The notes beneath the pieces were generated by a model. The model was not told the origin of the DNA. It ran no database searches and saw only the letters and a list, made by a program, of their open reading frames with translations. This document shows, one piece after another, positions 53,763 to 64,000 of a DNA stretch of 64,000 nt (positions are counted from its first letter, which is position 1; every line of letters begins with the position of its first letter). The position numbers and the translations under genes were made by a program. The stretch is from assembly GCA_963921195.1 (NCBI GenBank), contig OY992540.1, forward strand, positions 62,318,844 to 62,382,843, read 5' to 3'. Source of the stretch: Pegoplata infirma. Lineage: Eukaryota > Arthropoda > Insecta > Diptera > Anthomyiidae.

Positions 53763-53862
53763 GAAACAATACAGCGAATAGTTTTGTTTTTTATAAATTA
53801 TATACTTAACTAACCAAAAAAAATCTGATAAACAACGTTCCTGTTGTGGGGTAAATCATAAA

Positions 53863-53942
53863 GGTTCTGGTGGGAATCGAACTGACAACCCCTGCACTTA
53901 CTTCCAGATTATCACACTTCATACTAATCTACCGCTGCCAGT
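53863..53942 (-). other. tRNA-like sequence, probably a SINE or tRNA relic
   Basis: The minus strand holds AGTTCGATTCCC, a good B box (53872-53883), about 50 bases after an imperfect A-box-like TGGCAGCGGTAG. The T-stem pairing is poor and I could not draw a full cloverleaf. No A tail was found. Confidence 0.35.
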
Positions 53943-53973
53943 AGAAAATCGAAAGTAATGAATTAAAAAACAC

Positions 53974-54095
53974 CATGGAGGTGCGATGAAAGCGCCGCAG
54001 GCGAAAAATTTTAACAACAAATTTTAACAAAAAATCGCGCGATAAAATTTGTTGTTAAAATTTTTCGCCTACGGTGCTTTCTTCGTACCTCCATG
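53974..54095. repeat. 122-bp near-perfect hairpin
   Basis: CATGGAGGTGCGATGAAAGC at the left is mirrored by GCTTTCTTCGTACCTCCATG at the right. GGCGAAAAATTTTAACAACA and its complement complete stems of about 52 bases. The loop of about 18 bases is ACAAAAAATCGCGCGA. It is either a tiny MITE or a transcribed hairpin. Confidence 0.88.
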
Positions 54096-54341
54096 CAATT
54101 TTTTCGATTTCTTCATAATTTATGTTACACACATATTTTTTTTTCATCAATTACATACTTATATGTATCTTTTTCAGACCATATTATCAAGAAGTCAACA
54201 AGTCAAAAATATTAATAAGCATACGTAACAAAAAGATTTGTCTTAAAATTTGTTTTTTTTTTTAAAAAAAATCTTTTTTGGAGAAAATGTGTTTTCGGAT
54301 TTTTTTTTAATTTTGGGTCATTTTTCATTTCTTTCTTGGGC

Positions 54342-55129
54342 TTTTTATACCCTCCACTCTAGTGATAGAGGGTATATATAAGATTGTCATTCCGTTTGTA
54401 ACACCTCGAAATATTGGTCTAGGACCCCATAAAGTATATATATTCATGATCCTCGATCGATTTTAAGACGATCTGTCTGTCTGTTGAAAACACGCTAACT
54501 TTTGAAAGACTTTACGGAGGCTCCTGAAGTTTGACGTATATGTTGGGCATTTACCTGGTCAGGTTAGTATTGCAATGCAGCAAAATCGGTCCAGTGGTTC
54601 AAAAGTTATGAGCAAATGACTGAATTTCGGCAAGGGTTCTTCGTGAATTTACGAGATAAAAATCAAGCTAACTTTCAAAAGGCAGTTCTAAGGATGCTGA
54701 AGCCCGGCATATATTTTTGTCGTTCCCCTGGCCTGGTTCAAAAGTTATTAGCAAATCCGTGAATTTTAGATTACCTTCACCTTAAATTCACGTGTTGAAA
54801 ACCCGTTAAACATGTTTTAAAAACATTGTAGTCACAAAAATATTTTACAAGGTATTTTTATCACTCAAAAATATTTTTACACTAAAAAAAAAAAAATACA
54901 CTCGAAAAAATTTTACACTCAAAAAAAAATTTTACACTCAAAAAAAAATTTAGTAAATTATTTTTTTTTTTTTTCAAAAATTAGTTTAAAAAAAGTGTTT
55001 TTACACAAAATAAAATATTTATAATCAAAAAATTTTTTTTCACGTTAGAAAATTTACTATCACTTAAAAAGGGCATTGTTGGTGGTATTCATAGATTCGG
55101 CCAAGTCGAATTTAACTTTTCAACTTGTT
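54342..55129 (-). repeat. GAGGGTATA repeat, complete copy on the minus strand
   Basis: On the minus strand it runs from AACAAGTTGAAAAGTTAAAT (55129) with GACTTGGCCGAATC to the terminal ATACCCTCTATCACTAGAGT hairpin and GGAGGGTATAAAAA (54342). It has the same internal order as the copy at 20251-21720, without the hAT insertion. Its interior near 54880-54990 has TTTTACACTCAAAAAA runs. Confidence 0.8.
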
Positions 55130-55297
55130 TTCGTTAATTTTGGGCAAAATTTCGACTATTTCTTTTTGGGTAATTTTTCATATTTTCTGGGCGATTTTTC
55201 ATAAATGTTTTTAGACAAAAAATATATTTCAAACTTATTTTTTTAAATAATTAAATAAAAAGTGAATTTTGTATAACCGAGTAAAAATTTTAATATG

Positions 55298-55693
55298 CAC
55301 TAAGAAAATTATGTCATTAACTGTTTGTAGCTTATTTTAAAAAGTAATCAGTAAAGTCATTTTAAAAGAAAAATCACTTATTTTATAAAGGATTTATTTT
55401 TTTTACTGTTTCTGTAGTTTAAAAAAAATAATTTACTGTAAAAAAAACGAATTTTCTGTTACATTTAATTTCGGCAGTAAAAAAGTTCTTCTATAGTTTT
55501 ACTGTTTTTCAATACAAAATAACTGAATATTCACTAGTTTTTTAATGTTTTGGTTAGTCATTAAATTAACATTTAAAATTGACTGTAATATGTTTTTATT
55601 TTAAATGAAAAAACAGTGGAATGGTTTTTAAATAAAATTTCATTTGTTTTAAGTGAATATTCACTGGAATTTGCCTACATAATTTTTTGAGTG
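55298..55693. mobile_element. MITE with CACT..GAAAATTATGT ends, diverged
   Basis: CACTAAGAAAATTATGT at the left and ACATAATTTTTTGAGTG at the right, with TG outside both ends as in the copies at 14975 and 16111. The interior is different (AACTGTTTGTAG, AAATCACTTATTTTA), so it is a separate subfamily. Confidence 0.7.
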
Positions 55694-56150
55694 TGGCGTC
55701 ACATAAAATTATAAAACGTTTGATCTGTCCTCGTATACAATTAGATATAATTTTATCCCAAAAGGTGGTTAGAATTGCAATAAATTTGATTTATTAATAT
55801 CTCATTTTATTCAGTTGTATATAATTTGATGCAATTTTGTCCGAAATTTGTCTCTGCCCGAGTAAAAATGTTTTTATATAATCATATATTTTTTAATATA
55901 ATTATATATAAATTTATCAACCACTTGATCCCAAAAATGGAGGATCCATTAATATATGATTATATCTTATTAGATCTAATTTTATATAATTAGATATAAT
56001 TAGATCCCAAAAAATTGAACGGTAAATTTCATTTAATTTGATATTGAAGATCATATTATATCTAATTAGATAGTATCCAATGGAATCAAATTGTGGTTGG
56101 ATACAATTAGATCTAATAATATCTAATTGTATAAAATTTTTGTCGGGATA
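55694..56150. repeat. TTAGATATAATT-rich tract
   Basis: Many variants of TTAGATATAATTAGATCC and ATATAATCATATA. GCCCGAGTAAAAATG at 55857 matches the left end of the element that follows, so part of this may be a related truncated copy. Confidence 0.5.
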
Positions 56151-57076
56151 CCCGAGTAAAAAAAAGTTATATGACGCAATATTTAATTATATATGAACAG
56201 ATATGCTTTTATGTAAATCCATATTAATTTTGATCCGAAAATTGGCGGATCGAATATTATACGATTATATCAAATTCTATTATTTTTGATAAAATAATAT
56301 CAAATTTGATTAAGTTTGATTCCAAAAATGGGTCTATCTAATTGTATTAAATCATATCTTATCCGTTAAAATTAGATAAATTTTTATAAAATTAGATGAA
56401 ATCTGGTAAAATTTTTTGGAATTTTAAACGTTAAAATAATAATTATTTTATCAGATTGGATACATTATCAATTAGAAAAGTTTTTATTACATTCTTCGGA
56501 ATTTTTTCGGGAATTAGCAATTTATTAAAAATTTGTCAATTTTTTTTCTAAAATCATTTTTAAGGGAGTTAAAAAATTCCAAAAAATGTTTGTGTGTTAG
56601 AAAATTTAAAAACATTTTTTCGGAACTTAAAAATTCTTCAAAAGAATAAAATTTCTCCTAAAAACATTTTCAATGATTTTTTTACTCCAAAAAAAAATGG
56701 CCAAAAAAATTTTGTGTACGGCACAATAAAATTTTTCATAAAATTTTTTAGGACTTGGAAATTTTTAATTTTTTTTTTAATTGTCCGGGACTTAGAAAAT
56801 TTTAAAAGTTTTTTTCTGGATACAATTATAAATAAAATCATATATCTTTTTATCTGCCATATCTAAAAATTTCCAACCTTATATGTCATATCTAATTTCA
56901 TATAGATCGGTATATAAATAGATATGAATATGTATGTTATCATATTAAAAAATAAGGAAAAATACAATTCTATATATAAACTTATATGTCCATATCAAAG
57001 TTCATGTATAACCATATATAAATATAAATAATTATATATTAGCATATATGGTTATATCAAATCTTTTTTACTCGGG
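56151..57076. mobile_element. MITE with CCCGAGTAAAAAA ends, TA-flanked
   Basis: CCCGAGTAAAAAAAAG at the left, CTTTTTTACTCGGG at the right, with TA outside both (56149-56150 and 57077-57078). The interior is extremely AT-rich, with many ATATGATTATATC-type inverted motifs. The 90-codon frame at 56594-56866 is low-complexity and not a gene. Confidence 0.8.
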
Positions 57077-57078
57077 TA

Positions 57079-57950
57079 TGGTGAATATTTTTTGGTGGCA
57101 ATAACATACATCCGAAACTCGATTTTTTAAACCGTTTTAGCAATTATTTTTAGCATTTTCTCTCAATATACTGTAATAGAATAAAGAAAGTGCCAAAAAT
57201 ATTGCTGCTAAAAACGTTTTAAAACTGTACGTGTGAATAGGGTATTAGATCTTCATAAAGCAATAAATAAGCAGTACAAAACTAAAAAATAATTACGGGG
57301 TGCCGACGATTGATTCTGGTGGAGGATCCACAGTCAAAGTCAAGATTGACCATTAAAAAAAATACAAAAAGATTACTATTAAAGCAATCTTAAATTTGGC
57401 TCGTTTTTGTTGTTTGTGTAAAGTTTTTGGATTTAATGTGTTCTGAATAAAATTTTATGTCCAACATTCTTGTAGAACATATCATATTTGCCATAATTAT
57501 ATCCTATGATCCTATTTTTTTTTTTTTTTTTGAATATAATAATTTTTTTTTTTTTGATCCAAGTATTTTATTTAATTTTTTTTTTTACATTAAACCGTCG
57601 TCTCGTTGTGTCGAAAAAACCTAGACGACCCCCAGTTTCAAAGGCTAGCACGCTACCAACTAGCCAACAGGGGTCCCTTTTTAATTATATATACAAACGT
57701 ACCCAAAATTTTAGATGTAAAGAACACATAGTTTTATATACCGATACGCTGCGAGAATTGGCCAAAGGGACTGAAATTTAACCCCCCACCACCCTACAAT
57801 AAAATTCTGATGTGTTCTTCAAAAAAAAGAAATTAAATTTTTCAAAAAAATTTCTGAATCGGCACAGACAAATGGCAATTTTACTTAAATTTGCCTGGAT
57901 ATTTAAAAAAATTGACAGCAAATTTTTTTTTTAATCTTTCCCAGTTCAGT
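57079..57950. other. intergenic sequence with a possible tRNA-like relic
   Basis: Around 57597-57680 the minus strand reads GGACCCCTGTTGGCTAGTTG, then GTAGCGTGCTAGCC, similar to a tRNA D-arm region with an A box, but no clear B box follows. Otherwise unassigned; long T runs at 57515-57590. Confidence 0.4.
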
Positions 57951-57951
57951 A

Positions 57952-58756
57952 CACTCAAAATAATAACTCTGCTAAATTACAGAAAAACTCTGCTAATTTA
58001 ACAGAGTACACCATACTTTTCCAGCTAACAACATTTCTTGGTAATTTTACAAAAAAACTCTGTAAAATGATTTTGACAGAAAAAACTGTTAATTTACAGA
58101 GTTTATAGTAAAATACTGGTTAAATATGAAAGCTTTTTTAAAGAGAAAACTCTGTAATTTTACTACAAAACTCTGTAAAATGATTTGGACAAAAAAAACT
58201 GTTAATTTACAGAGTTTCTAGTAAAATATTGGTTAAATAAAACACCATTTAGCAAAGAAAACTATGTAAATTTAAATATATTTGTAAAATACATTTGATA
58301 CAAAAATAAATTTACAGAAAAACTCTGTAAATTTACAGAGTTTAGGTATGTTATTTTGTAAAATTTTTATAAGATTTCTGAAAAAAAATTTTTGCTAACT
58401 TTTTTTGCTACTTTTCAACTTTTTCTCACAAAAAAGAAAAATTTCATAAAAAATTTTGATGCTTGGTAACAAAAAAAAAAAAAAACTACTCAAAACAGAA
58501 AACTTTTTTGGTTATAAAAAAGTACGAAGTATTTTGCTTAGATTTGTATTTTAGCAGAAAACTATGTTAATTATCTGTAAAATTAAGATTACAAAGTAAA
58601 AGGTAATATAACAGAGGAAACTTTGTTTTTTTGTCACAACAAAATACAAAGTATTTTCTTTAAATCTGTATTTTGACAGAAAACTCTGTCAAATATCTGT
58701 TGAATTGAGATTACAGTCATTTTACAGAGTATTTTACAGAGTTATTATTTTGAGTG
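57952..58756. mobile_element. MITE with CACTCAAAATAATAACTCTG ends, TA-flanked
   Basis: The 20-base end is mirrored exactly at the right (CAGAGTTATTATTTTGAGTG), with TA outside both (57950-57951 and 58757-58758). Inside, CTCTGTAAATTTACAGAG motifs recur, and a block of about 113 bp is duplicated in tandem (TGTAAAATGA at 58061 and 58174). 805 bp, no frame. Confidence 0.92.
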
Positions 58757-58758
58757 TA

Positions 58759-60202
58759 GTCTTTGTTTCTCATAGCTCCAAATGTAAGTCTATACGTGAA
58801 ACTGGTGGGTCTAATGGGTCAGTAAATCGGTAAATGATTTCGTGAACCCTTCGTGAAGTATTTACAAAAGAAATATTTTGATTACTTTAAAGCTCTTCTC
58901 TGTGTATAGTATTTTTGTGCCTTTACGTTTTTTTTTACGTTTTACTCTTGACTCTTTTTGCTTTGAGTTCAGTTGTGTTGTGTTAGTGTTCTGGATTCTG
59001 GATTGTGTTTTACGTTTTTTTTGTGTTTTACACTAAAGTTGCTTTGTGTTTAAGCATGCATGTGCGTGCTTACTTGCTAATGCCTCATGTGGTTGATGTA
59101 TGCTGTTTTAATTTTTTTTTTTTTCGTGTGTGTTTGTTCTGGGCTGTGTTTGTTCCATCTTGTATTTGGTGTGTTCTTTGTATCAACGATACATGTTGGT
59201 TGCTCCCTTTTTTTATTGAATGTATGGTTTTGTTGTTGTTGCTGTTGAGATGTTTCTTGTAGCTGTAGATGTTGTTCTTCTAGCCGATTTTGTTGTTGCT
59301 ATTGTTGTGTAAAAGGAAATTTTCGTTCTTTAAGCATACATTACATACAAAAAAAAAAATAAAGGATAAACAGGAAATCAAGTATCATCATAAGAACCAA
59401 AAACAATAGTGATGTGTGTGTTAGAGTTTTTTTTTGTAAGTATGGTGGAGCAAAGGTTTTAAGATGTCTCAAAATCTAAGATTTCAAGGATCTGAGATTT
59501 ATTTCAGACGAAAAGTTTTTCAGAATCTGAATTTTTTTTTATACATACAAAGAAATTTCTCAGAATAAATTCCGACTATTTTTTTTTTTTTAAATAAAAA
59601 TTGTTCTTTTTGACCTTTGAGTAGGTTTATTATAGCTCGAGGGCCATTTTTGCAAGATTTAGCCGACATGTGTTTCGGAATTTGTCAGATTTCAAGTTAA
59701 AAAAATGCAGAAGAAAAATTTAATTTCCAAAAATTATAGACATTTCTGGTATTCTTATACCGGTTTCAAACAGTCCAGTTAGTGTTATCATCAGCAGGAT
59801 TTTAAATGTCGGTTTTCTTTCTAATTTCTATTTGAAAAATGTCACAGAATTTGTTACATATGTATCAAGCTACATTCCCACTGTAATTTTGCTACCGCTT
59901 GTACAAAATTCCTGTTGGTGTGTCTGTATCTCCGTCTACACGTTCATATGTGAGCATTACATTTGAGTAGTGCTTTATGTGATAATGATGACGTAGCAAA
60001 ACAATCAATTAACGCATTGATAGGCTATCAACCAGGCAATTTATTTCACTTGCGTAAATCCATTATAAATCTTATAATTGCCTGTTTAAATCAAAACAAA
60101 AAAATTATCCAGAAGAACCCTTAGCAAATAGTATAGGAAGTAAGAAGAGGAAAACATAATCCTACTTCCAGACGAAAAAAATACGCACACACACTTATAC
60201 AT
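58759..60202. other. intergenic sequence with old repeat fragments
   Basis: No gene supported; the 85-codon frame at 59005-59262 is T-rich noise. 59463-59560 holds decayed 35-bp-type motifs (AGATGTCTCAAAATCTAAGA). 59600-59690 is an inverted, diverged piece of the TGTATTAATATTTTAG repeat (GCTCGAGGGCC, TTTGCAAGATTTAGCCGACA). Confidence 0.5.
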
Positions 60203-62237
60203 GGGGCATTCCAGGCCAAATCACTCACTTTTAGACCCGACCCCTTTCGATTTATTTTATTTTTGGATATGTTTTAGTTCTTATTAAATGTAACTTGGAC
60301 ACCAACTTTCAGCCTTTTATTCCAAGATGGTGTTGAGTAATCAATTTTTTAAAATGGCGATTTTTTCAAAAAAATAGAAAAATTAAAATTTTCAATTAAT
60401 TTTGACCAGTTAAAAATATAGATATCTTAAAAAAAGTTGGACAACGTTTTGTTGGTATTTAAATGTAGTTTTAGAAAAAAATATTAAAAAAATTATTTGA
60501 AGTAATTATCACTTATTTTTTAACTTTTAAAAATTAAAATCGACTTTTTGAAAAAGTCCGAAACCTTCGATTTTTATTTTACAAACGTCTAAAAGTTCTA
60601 CTCGTAATTACGCAACTTTTAAGCCATAATTCGAGATGTGATCGCAATTTGTTCTATTTTTTTTTTTCAAATTTTGAAAATTGCACCTTTTATTTTTTGA
60701 CTCTGATTTATTTTATATGGTGCTCCAAAAAAACTAAATTGGTAGATACTGACCCTAACTTACCCTAGATATATTCATTTCGAGGCAAAAATACGTCTCA
60801 CAAAAATTAAGAATGATCGGACATGGATAAGGTGTTCCGTATGGGCCTTGAAGTTTAGAAAACGGATTACAAGGAAAAATATGAACTTTTTTCTGTTTTC
60901 TCAATTTTTTTGGTATTTTAAGTTATGTTTTAATTCAAGTGGTTACAGAATTATAATACGGAGTAAAATGCCTCTCTAATAAGGTACCAAAGACTGAAAT
61001 CGGTTGAAAATCAGCCAAGTTATTACAACTTCCCCAGGCATCTAACGTATGGCAGAACACTTGATTAAGCAATATAATACGATTTTGGAAATTCATTGAA
61101 ATTTTCTACTGTAATAACATTTTTTTATTCTTCAAGTTCAAATGTAATTAGATGACAAGTATTTTTCATATTGTGTTTTGCTAACATTTTTTAAATTAGT
61201 GCTAAAAATGCCTGCATTTTCAACACCTTTTGAAAATTCTATTTTAAAAAAAATTTCTTTTTTTTGTTTTAAAATTTGGAAATGCCAAAAAAATATTACA
61301 CTGAAACATGAATAATGAAAAAATGTTATTACAGTAGAAAATTTCATTAAATTTAAAAAAAGGGACTCGTATTTTTTAATCAAGTTGTATGGCACACGCT
61401 AGATGCCTGGGGAAGTTGTAATAACTTGGCTGACTTTCAACCGATTTTAGTTTTTAGTACCTTATTAGAAAGGCATTTTACTCCACATCATAATTTTGTA
61501 ATCACTTGGATTAAAACTTAATTTAAAATACCAAAAAAATTGCGAAACAAGAAAAAAATTCATATTTTTCCTTGTAATCCGTTATTTAAACTTCAAGTAC
61601 CATGCTAAACGCCTTACACATGTCCGATCGTCCTAAATTTTTGTGAGACGTATATTTACCTCCAAATGAATATATTTAGGGTAAGTTAGGGTCAGTATCT
61701 ACCATTTTTTTTTTTTTTTGAGCTCCATATAAAATAAATCAGAGCCAAAACATAAAAGGTGCAATTTTAGAAATTAAAAAAAAATAGAAAGAATTGTGAT
61801 CATATCTCGAGTTATGGCTTAAAAGTTGCGCAATTTAGATTAGAATTTTTATAGTTTTTTACAAAAAAATCGAAGGTTTCGGACTTTTTGAAAAAGTCGA
61901 TTTTAATTTTTAAACGTCAAAAAATAAGTGATAATTACTTCGAATAATTTTTTTATATTTTTTTTCTAAAACTACATTTAAATACCAACAAAACGTTGTC
62001 CAACTTTTTTTAAAATATGTATATTTTTTAATGGTCAAAATTAATTAAAAATTTCAATTTTTTAATTTTTTGGATAAAATCGCCATTTTGAAAAATTGAT
62101 TACTCAACACCATCTTGGAATAAAAGGCTGAAAATTGGTGTCCAAGTTGCATTTAATAAGGACTAAAACATATCCAAAAATAAAATAAATCGAAAGGGGT
62201 CGGGTCTAAAAGTGAGTGATTTGGCTTGGAATGCCCC
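60203..62237. mobile_element. foldback element with GGGGCATTCCA ends, near-perfect 1-kb arms
   Basis: Starts GGGGCATTCCAGGCCAAATC and ends with the mirror of GGGGCATTCCAAGCCAAATC. Over the outer 140 bases I count only a handful of differences between the arms. Mirrored blocks continue to about 61150 and resume from about 61310 (TTTCTACTGTAATAACAT; CTGGGGAAGTTGTAATAAC), leaving a loop of about 170 bases. ATACAT occurs at or within two bases of both ends, a possible target duplication. There is no transposase, so it depends on another element. Confidence 0.93.
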
Positions 62238-63256
62238 ACATACATATATTTTTACTACGCAAAAAAGACTTATAGCTCTAATTAATACAATTCGACAATG
62301 CGTATAAGTATACACACATACAAACACACATGACTACCAAAAGTTAGATAGTTTTTGTGTTCTGGCAACAAATTTTGTACTTATGAATTGGTTATGGAAG
62401 AAAGTTTAAGCTTTAAGTGCAATACTAAATGAAACATTCCATATAATTTCATATTTTTGGAAAATTTCCTTAATTGTTGAATATGGGGTGAAATATGTAA
62501 TTTCAGGATTTTTTGAATTTCAAAACAAAACAAAAAAAACACTGGCAAAATAGCAATTTGAACCAAAGAATTTGAAATTCAGAAGCATTTTGGAAAAATT
62601 TAGCTAATAGCAACAATTTTATAAGGGTGTGTGAAAACGACTCTTAATGTCAAATAAATGGTCGAGGGTAGGAAAATTTTCACATAACGACTGTCTAACC
62701 GAACTTTCTTCCAATTTTTCCAAGGAGTAAAATAGTTGCTAAACTTCGTCGTTATATATGATATCAGACACAGGGTTGTCAGATTATTTTGAGCTCTGTC
62801 GCCAAATGCAATGTCAAAAATCGCCAAAAGTCGCCAAACCATTATTTTCTTAGTTTTTGTACTTTTTCTTTTGTTTTTTAGATCATCAAAAAAAAATTTT
62901 TTTTAGAAAATTAAATAAAAATTAAAAAGTCGCCAAAAATCAAAATATATTTTTGTTAATTTTTATTAAAAACAAAAAAAAATATAATTTATGAATACAT
63001 AAAGTGGTACTTTGTTTACCATATAAATACTATTATATATACACTTAAAAACTACTCAAAAAAATTTTTTTTTGACTAATATTAAAAGTTTGAGATCTAA
63101 GTAACAGTAAATGTGGTTATAATATAACACTCACATAATTGCAAACATCATACAAACTCATTATACCCTGTACCACAGTGTGGTGTAGGGTATAACTAAC
63201 AAACTTCATAAGAAAATATTTTCTGTTTACCGTTAGTTTTTTCAAGCTTTGCAACC
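62238..63256. other. intergenic sequence, no gene seen
   Basis: It contains a hairpin TATACCCTGTACCACAGTGT / GGTGTAGGGTATA at 63162-63195, similar in plan to the GAGGGTATA hairpin. ACAGGGTTGTCAGATTATTT at 62772 and AGTCGCCAAA repeats nearby look like a decayed transposon end, without a partner. Confidence 0.5.
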
Positions 63257-63722
63257 ATAGAAAATATTAGAAGGTACACAGTGTTGTATTTGATGTATTT
63301 TCCAATATGGTGGCAAAATGCTTGTTCTTCCTAATCTTACACGAATTTAATATTAAATTAGATTCTTTGTTTTTAAAAAATGGTATTTGTCTTTTATTTA
63401 ATTAAATTAATTGTTTATTTTGCTTTATTGTTGTTCCCCCTTATGTTGCATTGTTTTTATTAAACGTCAAAAGTTACATAAAGTGCTGTCCATAGAAAAG
63501 ATTAGAAGGTACGCAGTGTTGTATTTGATCTATTTTCCAATGTGATGGCAAAATGTTGTAAATTAATTGATTATTTTGCTTTATTCAACGTTTTTTAAAG
63601 ATAATACGCATAATTGATAGTTTAAAAACTTTTTTCCCTCTTTTGGTGTTTGCTTTGTTGTTGTTCTCCTTTATGTTGCATTGTTTTTATTAAACGTCAA
63701 AAGTTACATAAAGTGCTGTCAC
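63257..63722 (+). repeat. tandem duplication of about 230 bp
   Basis: CATAGAAAATATTAGAAGG at 63257 recurs as CATAGAAAAGATTAGAAGG at 63491. TTATGTTGCATTGTTTTTAT and AAACGTCAAAAGTTACATAA recur about 230 bases apart. The second unit also has a short rearranged middle. Confidence 0.85.
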
Positions 63723-63838
63723 TTATACTTATTAAAGCGAAATACGACTCTGTTTAAATTCTATTTTTTTCTATAGTGCTGTCACTAATACTTATTCAAG
63801 CGAAATACGACTCTGTTTCAATTCTATTTGTTTCTATG
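63713..63838 (+). repeat. 63-bp tandem duplication
   Basis: GTGCTGTCACTTATACTTAT at 63713 and GTGCTGTCACTAATACTTAT at 63776; both continue through GCGAAATACGACTCTGTTT. It overlaps the end of the preceding duplication. Confidence 0.9.
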
Positions 63839-64000
63839 TTTGCAACAGAGTAAAAAAATAGTTTTGACGTTTGTGTGGCATTCATTTTAAAATGATAACA
63901 AAAAATAAAAAGGTTGCCAGATTTATAAATCTACACTCAAAAATAAAAAAAAACATTAAACTAAAAAAAAATCGCAAAATTTATAAAAAAAAAAAAAAAT
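63839..64000. other. A-rich sequence at the window end
   Basis: No gene. AGGTTGCCAGATTTATAAAT at 63912 and CACTCAAAAATAAAAAA near 63935 are reminiscent of transposon ends but have no partner inside the window. Confidence 0.4.

Noticed and set aside
56594..56866. 90-codon frame rich in K, N, F and I
   Set aside because: It is inside the AT-rich MITE at 56151-57076 and has no similarity to a domain.
62760..63930. ACAGGGTTGTCAGATT and AGGTTGCCAGATT as the two ends of one hAT element
   Set aside because: They are in the same rather than opposite orientation, and no 8-bp duplication was found.

Overview
The window looks like a repeat-dense, AT-rich stretch of an insect genome, most likely a higher fly. 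I infer this from the types of non-LTR retrotransposons (RTE-like, CR1-like with a PHD-finger ORF1, LOA-like with an RNase H domain), the many hAT-type elements with 8-bp target duplications, and a recurrent dispersed repeat ending in a GAGGGTATA hairpin. I found no convincing host protein-coding gene. Every coding region I can support belongs to a mobile element, and only one element (43565-48709) is intact.

Layout. 1-2.7 kb: end of an RTE-like retrotransposon with poly(A), a hAT MITE inserted in a dispersed repeat, a foldback fragment and a MITE with ACAAGGAAGG ends. 3.6-10.5 kb: a very large 35-bp tandem array that ends in the same terminal sequence as a second, complete hAT-like element at 23.0-25.8 kb. 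10.5-20 kb: inverted repeats, paired MITEs with CACTCA ends, and a CCCGGG-rich hAT element. 20.2-23 kb: a GAGGGTATA repeat carrying another hAT insertion, and a 5'-truncated retrotransposon tail. 27.4-32.6 kb: a tRNA-derived SINE, a hAT MITE and a decayed CR1-like element broken by an internal deletion and a MITE. 32.6-42.5 kb: low-complexity DNA, palindromic foldback elements, a CACTG-ended inverted-repeat element and a decayed LOA-like copy. 42.5-49.1 kb: a decayed DNA transposon whose apparent intron carries a full-length LOA-like retrotransposon. 49-64 kb: further hAT elements, a small hairpin, TA-flanked MITEs, a 2-kb near-perfect palindrome and terminal tandem duplications.

How parts relate. 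The same families recur, so insertion events can be dated against one another: a related copy at 12.15 kb gives the empty site for the MITE at 639, and the GAGGGTATA copy at 54.4 kb gives the empty site for the element at 20670. Seven elements have exact 8-bp target duplications. Around 40.4-49.5 kb at least four insertion layers are stacked.

The strongest candidate for something unusual is the 35-bp array. Each monomer is two adjacent 7-bp-stem hairpins, the array appears to have grown from repeats inside a hAT-like element, and it carries a 945-bp (27-monomer) internal duplication. Identities with named families are from memory of their motifs; no database was searched.
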